DNA of 12,229 nt. It comes from an uncultured Tidjanibacter sp. Lineage in GTDB: Bacteria; Bacteroidota; Bacteroidia; Bacteroidales; Rikenellaceae. The stretch is from positions 1-12,229 of the forward strand of contig CAKUKW010000041.1 in assembly GCA_934663885.1 (NCBI GenBank), given 5' to 3'. The notes beneath the pieces were generated by a model that worked only from the letters and a program-made list of their open reading frames with translations, searched no databases and was not told where the DNA came from. A program made the translations under genes and the position numbers. Positions 7,231 to 12,229 of this stretch are shown here, in pieces (positions within the stretch are counted from its first letter, which is position 1; the number at the start of each line of letters is the position of its first letter).

Positions 7231-7999
7231 AATTATCATAGCGGTGTCGTGTATGGCGGCATCCATGCTTTCCTGTAAAGGCCCGGCTCCTTATGCGTAT
7301 TTGAAGTCGGAAGAGATATCCGTTGCACGGCTTAAGGAGCTTTACAGAGGTACGCCTGTAGTAATCGAAGGCGCCTATGTTATCACAGGAACGGTAGTAA
7401 GCAGCGACGAATTCGGTAATTTTTATAAAACTATTGTAGTGGAAGATTCTACTGCGGGAATAGAGATTAAGGTGGATATGGAGAATATTTTCCGTGTTTA
7501 CAGGACCGGGAGTAAGGTCAGGGTGCATTGTAAATCACTGGCATTGGGGGCGTATGGCGGGCTTATCCAATTAGGAACAACGCCTTCGGGCAGCTATGAA
7601 ACCGGCTATATAAACAGTTCCGACGTTTCAATGCATATAAGGGACACGGGTTTGGTTGATGAGGGATTCCGGCCCCCGGAGCTGGGATTGGGGTGGTTGA
7701 CGGCCGATAACGCCCCCGGGTTATTATGCCGTAAGGTAGCTTTCAGGAATGTATGGTTCACGGAAGCTGGCGAAGGTACAGCCTGGTGCGATGATGGAGA
7801 AGATACGGACAGGATACTTACGGACGATAACGGAAATGTCCTTATAGTCAGAACCTCTTCCTACGCACGGTTCGCATCCCTTGCTCTTCCTGGCGGCAAC
7901 CTGTATATAGAGGGAGTGTTGTCGTGGTTTAACGGGAATTACCAGTTGAGGGTAATAAACGAATCGGCCGCCATACCTTTGCAGGTTAGGGGTATTTGA
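7214..7999 (+). CDS. DUF5689-type surface lipoprotein (second of a tandem pair)
   Basis: This 261-residue predicted lipoprotein has the clearer lipobox of the pair: a hydrophobic leader ending MLSC with Cys at 21. Its DUF5689 unit (about 50-122) contains ITGTVVSSDEFGNFYKTIVVED, GIEIKVD, KVRVHCKSLALGAYGGLIQLG. The second half (about 160-250) has LLCRKVAFRNVWFTEAG, NVLIVRTSSYARFAS and WFNGNYQLRV, matching the usual C-terminal pattern of this family. It is co-linear with the upstream lipoprotein over both units but clearly diverged, so the two look like an old tandem duplication. Two ATG codons stand in tandem at 7214 and 7217; either could be used, and the overlap of the first with the upstream gene fits reinitiation. 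It is the last clear gene of the cassette and faces obg. Role: inferred surface ligand-binding partner of the barrel; ligand unknown. Confidence 0.82.
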   Translation: MMRFIKIIIAVSCMAASMLSCKGPAPYAYLKSEEISVARLKELYRGTPVVIEGAYVITGTVVSSDEFGNFYKTIVVEDSTAGIEIKVDMENIFRVYRTGSKVRVHCKSLALGAYGGLIQLGTTPSGSYETGYINSSDVSMHIRDTGLVDEGFRPPELGLGWLTADNAPGLLCRKVAFRNVWFTEAGEGTAWCDDGEDTDRILTDDNGNVLIVRTSSYARFASLALPGGNLYIEGVLSWFNGNYQLRVINESAAIPLQVRGI

Positions 8000-8162
8000 A
8001 AAATGGATATTGCAGAATATAAGATGCGCCTTGGCATAGCTCCGTCAAGAAAACTTGCCTTCGCTCTGCGCCCGGCTTTCACTATATTTTTAGAGAAGAA
8101 ATATTTTTTAAAAATTCACGGAGAAAATCATAAATACAGTGGCCCGGTCCGTCGCCCCCCGT

Positions 8163-9158
8163 CTATTCCCCCTTGAGCATTTCCCAAAGGATATCCTTGA
8201 GCTCCGTGATATTCTGCCCGGTTACCGACGATATGAATATTGTCCGGATTCCTTTCGGGAGTTTCTTTTTTAGTTTCCCCAACTCTTCTTCGGTCACAGT
8301 GTCACATTTTGTTACTGCTATAAGACGCTCTTTGTCGAGTAGCTCCGGATTGTATAGCGTCAGTTCATTGAGGAGTATGCCGTATTCTTCATTTATGTTT
8401 TCGCTTGTAGCCGGAACCATGAAAAGGAGCATGGAGTTGCGCTCTATATGGCGCAGGAAACGGGTTCCGAGACCCTTCCCCGCATGTGCTCCCTCGATTA
8501 TCCCAGGAATGTCGGCCATCACAAATGAGCGGCCGTCGCGTACCTCTACTATTCCGAGATTAGGCTCCAGAGTGGTAAAGGCATAATCCGCAATTTTGGG
8601 TTTTGCGGCCGACACTACCGATAACAGCGTGGATTTTCCGGCATTGGGAAATCCGACCAGCCCCACGTCGGCAAGCAGTTTGAGTTCGAGTATAAAAGCC
8701 CCTTCCTGCCTGGGATCGCCCGGCTGGGCATATCTCGGAGCCTGGTTTGTGGAACTTTTGAAATGCCAGTTTCCAAGCCCCCCGCGTCCCCCCGGAAGCA
8801 GGACGAGCTCCTGTCCGTTTTCAGTTACTTCCCCCACTATTTCACCGGTTTCCGCATCTCGTGCAACCGTACCTAACGGTACCTGTATTATTTCATCCTC
8901 GGCGCTTTTTCCCGATGAGCGGGCTCCCGAACCGGATTCGCCGTCCTTCGCGAAGACGTGGCGCTGGTATTTAAGGTGGATTAGCGTCCAGAACTGGCTA
9001 TTGCCCCTTAGAATTACGCTCCCCCCCCGGCCTCCGTCGCCTCCGTCGGGGCCGCCGTAAGCTACGTATTTCTCGCGCCTGAAATGTGCCGAGCCTGGCC
9101 CTCCGGCACCGGAGCGGGCGAATATTTTTACGTAATCGACAAAGTTGGAAGAAGCCAT
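8163..9158 (-). CDS. obg: Obg/CgtA GTPase
   Basis: This is an essential GTPase that associates with the large ribosomal subunit during assembly and links it to growth state. The Obg fold comes first (about 5-160), with the glycine-rich [13 protein letters not shown] stretch at 34-46 and [25 protein letters not shown] (split here only by length) at about 123-147. The G domain follows: G1 GFPNAGKS 169-176, G2 FTT 194-196, G3 DIPG 216-219, G4 TKCD 283-286 (the usual Asn is Thr), G5 SSV 310-312. There is no C-terminal OCT domain; 331 residues fits the short form. I chose the ATG at 9158 because [13 protein letters not shown] is the normal family start, and the upstream ATG at 9188 lies inside the -7-like box at 9186-9193. 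It is divergent from era and convergent with the DUF5689 cassette. Confidence 0.96.
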   Translation of the reverse strand: MASSNFVDYVKIFARSGAGGPGSAHFRREKYVAYGGPDGGDGGRGGSVILRGNSQFWTLIHLKYQRHVFAKDGESGSGARSSGKSAEDEIIQVPLGTVARDAETGEIVGEVTENGQELVLLPGGRGGLGNWHFKSSTNQAPRYAQPGDPRQEGAFILELKLLADVGLVGFPNAGKSTLLSVVSAAKPKIADYAFTTLEPNLGIVEVRDGRSFVMADIPGIIEGAHAGKGLGTRFLRHIERNSMLLFMVPATSENINEEYGILLNELTLYNPELLDKERLIAVTKCDTVTEEELGKLKKKLPKGIRTIFISSVTGQNITELKDILWEMLKGE

Positions 9159-9185
9159 AGTTATTAAATTTATTAATCGGGAGGG

Positions 9186-9193
9186 CAAAGGTA
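9186..9193 (-). promoter_or_regulatory. Bacteroidetes -7-like promoter box for obg
   Basis: On the minus strand this reads TACCTTTG, an exact TAnnTTTG match, 27 bp upstream of the chosen start codon at 9158. A transcript from here would begin near 9180 and could not include an ATG at 9188, which supports the shorter Obg protein. No clear -33 element is seen. Confidence 0.6.
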
Positions 9194-9305
9194 GTAAGAA
9201 TCCGGTTAAATTTTTTTCGTAGATAAAATTTTAAACGAAGCCTGAAAAAATCAGGTGCCGTCAAATTTATTTATTTTATTAAGATATCGCTTTAAAAATG
9301 TGATA

Positions 9306-9341
9306 TTTGTTTCTTAATTTCCGAAATATAGTTTATCTTTA
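9306..9341 (+). promoter_or_regulatory. Possible promoter of era
   Basis: TTTG (9306-9309) is followed after 24 bp by TATCTTTA (9334-9341), one base off TAnnTTTG, ending 24 bp before the era start codon. The spacing is slightly long for the Bacteroidetes -33/-7 pair and the region is AT-rich. Confidence 0.4.
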
Positions 9342-9365
9342 AAAATAATAATTACTTCCGTTAAT

Positions 9366-10244
9366 ATGCACAAATCCGGATTCGTAAATATAATAGGCAA
9401 CCCTAATGTGGGCAAATCGACGCTTATGAACGCCCTTGTCGGCGAAAAGCTGTCCATAATTACATCCAAGGCACAGACGACCCGCCACCGTATAATGGGT
9501 ATAGTGAACGGTGAGGATTTCCAGATAGTTTATTCCGATACCCCCGGCATCCTTACTCCCAACTATAAGCTTCAGGAATCGATGATGAAATTCGTGACGG
9601 GGGCTCTCAAGGACGCCGATATAATCCTTTATGTTACCGATACAGTCGAGAAGGGGGATGAAGCTTCTGAAAAAGTGGTCGGGAAAATTAAGCTCAGCGG
9701 TATTCCTGTAATAGTCGTTATCAATAAAATAGACCTTTCCGACCAGGCTTCTTATGAAGCTATGGCCGCCCTCTGGAAAGAGCGGCTCCCGCAGGCCGAA
9801 GTGATTCCCGTTTCGGCTTTGCATAATTTCAACGTAGGCAAACTTTTCGATACTATAACCGGCCTTCTCCCCGAAGGCGAGGCTTTCTATCCGAAGGACG
9901 CCCTTACGGATAAGACAATGCGGTTTTTCGCTTCGGAGATCATACGGGAAAAAGTTTTCCTGAACTACCAGAAAGAAATTCCCTACAGTGTGGAAATATC
10001 GATAGACGAATATAAGGAAGAACCGGGTATAGACAGGATCTCGGCGACCATTTATGTGGCCCGTGATTCCCAGAAAGGTATTATCATAGGACATAAGGGG
10101 GAAATGCTTAAGAAAGTCGGTACTGCCGCACGGATAGAGCTGGAGAAATTTTTGGATAAAAAGGTATTCCTGCAACTACATGTCAAAGTAAACGATAACT
10201 GGCGCGAATCGGAACGTCAGTTGAAAAAATTCGGGTACGAATGA
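9366..10244 (+). CDS. era: Era GTPase, 30S ribosome assembly factor
   Basis: Era is a membrane-associated GTPase that binds the 3' end of 16S rRNA and helps mature the small ribosomal subunit. The 292-residue length is normal. In the G domain, G1 is GNPNVGKS (11-18), the switch I threonines lie in TTRHR (38-42), G3 is DTPG (58-61), G4 NKID (120-123) and G5 SAL (150-152). The C-terminal KH domain is intact: SVEISIDEYKEE (about 208-219), IYVARDSQKGIIIGHKG (about 229-245) with the GHKGEMLKKVG RNA-binding loop, and the closing LHVKVNDNWRE region. The start at 9366 gives MHKSGFVNIIGNPNVGKST, the normal spacing to the P-loop. It is a single-gene unit, divergent from obg and convergent with the MATE gene. 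The shared intergenic region could coordinate two ribosome-assembly GTPases, but I see no site that proves it. Confidence 0.97.
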   Translation: MHKSGFVNIIGNPNVGKSTLMNALVGEKLSIITSKAQTTRHRIMGIVNGEDFQIVYSDTPGILTPNYKLQESMMKFVTGALKDADIILYVTDTVEKGDEASEKVVGKIKLSGIPVIVVINKIDLSDQASYEAMAALWKERLPQAEVIPVSALHNFNVGKLFDTITGLLPEGEAFYPKDALTDKTMRFFASEIIREKVFLNYQKEIPYSVEISIDEYKEEPGIDRISATIYVARDSQKGIIIGHKGEMLKKVGTAARIELEKFLDKKVFLQLHVKVNDNWRESERQLKKFGYE

Positions 10245-10449
10245 GGTGAAGGGGACTGTTTAAAATATGCTGCCTAAACCGGATATCTTATGAAATACTC
10301 TTTTTAATTTTTCCTGGCGGTTTGTGCCCGGCTTAATATGTGTTGCTGCCATACAGGCCCGGCAGGGAGTCTGTGCGGGGTCCAACCGTATACGCTCGAT
10401 ATTTATAAACGAGATGATCGGGCACTATCCGGGGTTGCTCCGGGGCAGT

Positions 10450-11766
10450 TCATTTATAGAACCTGCCTTCCATAAGCATGTCGGTGTTGAGGTTGCGGGT
10501 CACTACAAGCTGCAGAACCCCGCGTGTGAATATATAAGATACGAAAGCGAGCCAGATGGCCGTATTGCCCAGACTCCCTACAAAACCGTAGAAAAGCCCG
10601 AAATATACTGCTGTAGCTACTATTATCGTATTGCGAAGTATTTTGGTTTGCGTGGCCCCGTAGAGTATACCGTCGATTAGGAAAGGTACGAATCCAAGGA
10701 GGGGGACCGCTATGATCCACCATATATAATTACGTGCTGTTTCAATAATTGCGGGAGTGGCATTGAAGAGACCCAGTATCTGCTCCCAGCCAAAGATGTA
10801 TACGGTTACGTAAAGCGCTGCGATAACTGCGCTCCACCGGAACATTTTCCTGATAGCATCCTTCAGTGAGGCTTTATCCCCGGCGCCAACGAACTTTCCC
10901 GTAAGTGCTTCGGCCGCGTAACCGAATCCGTCGGAAATATATGAGAACAGATAGAAAAGCTGCATCAGGATGGTATTGGTGGCCAGGGTCACGGCGTCGA
11001 AACGGGTGGATGCTATCGTGAAGAATGTGTAGACGGCGGTGTTGCACAAAGAACGGATAAATATATCCTTGTTTATATTAAAGAATCCCAGTAGGGGTTT
11101 CCATCGCAGGCTTTCACGCAGGCTGGCGTATTTCGCGTATCTCCTGTATTTTATTATCCAGAAAGCCCACGACACAATAAGGCCGGTATACTGCGAGATT
11201 ACCGCCGCCCAGCCGATTCCCGATATGCCCATTCCGAGCCTGAGGGCAAACAGGGCGCTCAAGGCTATGTTGAGGACATTAGAGATTATGGACACGAACA
11301 TAGGCGTTTTGGAATCCTGCATGCCGATGAACCATCCGTGGATGGCGAACAGCGATATCGAGGCTGGCGCCGCCCAGATACGCACAAAGAAGTACTCGGC
11401 GGCCATGGCCATTACCGCCTGGTTGTCGCTCATCATCAGTAGCGAAAGTTTCCAGACCGGGCGGCGGAGTACCACCAGGACCAACGCTACTGCAATTGCG
11501 ACTATGGCGGACCTGACGAGAATGTTCATGCACTCCCTCTCTTTTCCCGCGCCGAAAGCCTGGGCTGTAAGCCCGCCGGTCCCCATCCTTATAAATGAGC
11601 AGGTCCAGTATATCATGTTGAATATGGCGGCCCCGACAGAAAGTGCCCCGATTGCGGCTTCCTGTCCCAACTGTCCGGCGATCATAGTACCTACCAATCC
11701 CAATAACGGAATGGTTATATTGGAAATGATGTTAGGTATGGCCAGTTTAAGTATCTGCCTGTTCAT
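10450..11766 (-). CDS. MATE-family efflux transporter (DinF-like)
   Basis: This is a multidrug/toxin extrusion-type transporter of the inner membrane, predicted to expel small molecules in exchange for H+ or Na+. From the ATG at 11766 it is 438 residues, with about 12 hydrophobic segments in two six-helix lobes. Recognisable stretches are MNRQILKLAIPNIISNITIP at the start, FIRMGTGGLTAQAFGAG (59-74), GWFIGMQDSKTPM at the middle of the N-lobe, and the C-lobe SDGFGYAAEALTGKFVGAGD. I chose 11766 because the sequence from there is the usual family start, the preceding 27 residues are polar and unlike it, and a -7-like box lies at 11800-11807 inside the longer frame. The aspartate usual in helix 1 (LVDxxxxG) is Gly26 here (LVGTMIAG). 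The substrate is unknown. The gene stands alone, convergent with era. Confidence 0.9.
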   Translation of the reverse strand: MNRQILKLAIPNIISNITIPLLGLVGTMIAGQLGQEAAIGALSVGAAIFNMIYWTCSFIRMGTGGLTAQAFGAGKERECMNILVRSAIVAIAVALVLVVLRRPVWKLSLLMMSDNQAVMAMAAEYFFVRIWAAPASISLFAIHGWFIGMQDSKTPMFVSIISNVLNIALSALFALRLGMGISGIGWAAVISQYTGLIVSWAFWIIKYRRYAKYASLRESLRWKPLLGFFNINKDIFIRSLCNTAVYTFFTIASTRFDAVTLATNTILMQLFYLFSYISDGFGYAAEALTGKFVGAGDKASLKDAIRKMFRWSAVIAALYVTVYIFGWEQILGLFNATPAIIETARNYIWWIIAVPLLGFVPFLIDGILYGATQTKILRNTIIVATAVYFGLFYGFVGSLGNTAIWLAFVSYIFTRGVLQLVVTRNLNTDMLMEGRFYK

Positions 11767-11799
11767 ATCACTAAATGGGTGCGGGTACGATTCAGGGGA

Positions 11800-11807
11800 C
11801 AAAAATA
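11800..11807 (-). promoter_or_regulatory. Bacteroidetes -7-like promoter box for the MATE gene
   Basis: On the minus strand this reads TATTTTTG, an exact TAnnTTTG match, 33 bp upstream of the start codon at 11766. Because it lies inside the longer open frame that begins at 11847, it argues for the shorter protein. No well-spaced -33 element was found. Confidence 0.5.
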
Positions 11808-11886
11808 ATCTTTTTCGCGTTGATTCCGTGAAGTGTTCCAAAATCATTTTATATGTCCTGAAGCCGTTAAAATCCGAACTTTTTAG

Positions 11887-11894
11887 TATATTTG
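11887..11894 (+). promoter_or_regulatory. Bacteroidetes -7-like promoter box upstream of the BACON-like lipoprotein gene
   Basis: The sequence TATATTTG matches TAnnTTTG exactly. A start about 7 bp downstream would leave a leader of about 115 nt before the ATG at 12015, long for this window. A weaker alternative lies closer: TTG at 11970-11972, then 21 bp, then TATCTCTT at 11994-12001 (two mismatches). Confidence 0.4.
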
Positions 11895-12014
11895 TAAAAT
11901 ATAGGATGCGCCGGGAAAAACTGTGGGCAAATTCCGGTTTCCCCCTCGGCCGTGGCTATTTATAGGATATTGTTAGAATGCTCCTGACGAAATTATCTCT
12001 TAAAATAATTAGGT

Positions 12015-12229
12015 ATGAAAAAACTATTTTACATTATTGTTTCAGTATTCCTCCTCTCAGCAGCATATTCCTGCGGTGAAGACTATTCACCTTCGCTGAG
12101 TGTACTGCCCGGGGGACCCGTGATATTTACGAGCGACGGAGGGTCCGTTCAGGTTACCGTTACGACGGGTTTCGATTCGTGGGATGCCGGGTCTACGCAG
12201 AGCTGGTGTGCCGTCGAAAAGACCGGATG
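12015..12229 (+). CDS. BACON-like surface lipoprotein, 5' part only (runs off the window)
   Basis: The first 71 codons of a predicted lipoprotein are present; the frame is open to the window edge. A lysine-started hydrophobic leader (MKKLFYIIVSVFLLSAAYSC) ends at Cys20, a fair lipobox, followed by the acidic GEDYSPS spacer that favours export to the outer membrane. Residues about 28-70 read as a BACON-like beta-sandwich: a short strand PGGPVIFTSDGG, then SVQVTVTTGFDSWD, then a Trp-Cys strand QSWCAVEKTG. The pattern of GGS-V-V-V-T followed by W and a second W with a small residue is typical. BACON domains are N-terminal modules of Bacteroidetes surface proteins, often in glycan or mucin-binding proteins. 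Whatever follows determines the function and cannot be seen. It is divergent from the MATE gene. Confidence 0.75.
   Translation, partial: MKKLFYIIVSVFLLSAAYSCGEDYSPSLSVLPGGPVIFTSDGGSVQVTVTTGFDSWDAGSTQSWCAVEKTG

Noticed and set aside
8003..8176. A 57-codon plus-strand frame starting 3 bp after the second DUF5689 gene
   Set aside because: It overlaps the 3' end of obg, is low in complexity at its end (Pro/Arg-rich) and resembles no family I know. It could be a degraded remnant, but the evidence is too thin to call a gene.
9241..9255. Small hairpin CCTGA-AAAAA-TCAGG between obg and era
   Set aside because: The 5-bp stem is short and the strands around it are divergent, so it is not a terminator. 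It could be an operator, but nothing else supports that.
9339..10175. A 278-codon minus-strand frame opposite era
   Set aside because: It is the antisense shadow of a complete, well-conserved era gene and has no recognisable domain.
10428..10445. Direct repeat TCCGGGG ... TCCGGGG just past the 3' end of the MATE gene
   Set aside because: Only 7 bp long, two copies, with no sign of a mobile element or a binding-site array.
11039..11965. A 308-codon plus-strand frame opposite the MATE gene
   Set aside because: Antisense shadow of a membrane-protein gene; its composition follows from the MATE codons on the other strand.
1..12229. Search for tRNA, rRNA, CRISPR arrays, insertion sequences, phage or defence genes
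   Set aside because: No cloverleaf-like sequence, regular repeat-spacer pattern, transposase or terminal repeats were seen by reading both strands.

Overview
This window comes from a member of the Bacteroidetes, most likely a Bacteroidales species with moderate GC. Three things point there: promoter-like boxes matching the Bacteroidetes -7 consensus TAnnTTTG lie upstream of most operons; there is a TonB-dependent receptor followed by DUF5689-type lipoproteins and a BACON-like lipoprotein; and the Dxr, RseP, Obg, Era and MATE proteins have the sequence style of this phylum. I cannot fix the family from sequence alone. An Alistipes/Rikenellaceae-like organism is a guess.

Layout. (1) Positions 1-2858, minus strand: a tight three-gene operon. 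It encodes a membrane-anchored LytM/M23-like protein whose zinc ligands all appear lost, then dxr (MEP isoprenoid pathway), then the 5' part of rseP (site-2 protease), which runs off the left edge. (2) Positions 2859-3031: a divergent control region with two opposed -7-like boxes and a 16-bp inverted repeat in the presumed leader of the minus-strand operon. (3) Positions 3032-3949: a stand-alone sugar-phosphate nucleotidyltransferase. (4) Positions 4033-7999: a compact three-gene surface cassette. It has a TonB-dependent-receptor-like barrel with an unusually short N-terminus and two tandem DUF5689-type lipoproteins, the second overlapping the first by 17 bp. (5) Positions 8163-10244: two ribosome-associated GTPases, obg (minus) and era (plus), transcribed divergently. 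(6) Positions 10450-11766, minus: a DinF-like MATE transporter. (7) Positions 12015-12229: the start of a BACON-like lipoprotein that runs off the right edge.

Most of the window is housekeeping. The accessory part is the 4033-7999 cassette, which probably binds and imports or senses an unknown ligand at the outer membrane: the lipoproteins would act as surface ligand-binding subunits and the barrel as the channel. No RNA genes, insertion sequences, CRISPR arrays or strong intrinsic terminators were seen. No gene-free stretch exceeds 300 bp; the longest is the 248-bp region 11767-12014, which holds two divergent promoter-like boxes and a long leader.

Two starts were moved inward. Obg starts at 9158 (not 9188) and MATE at 11766 (not 11847), in both cases because the shorter protein fits the family and a -7-like box lies at or inside the longer reading frame.
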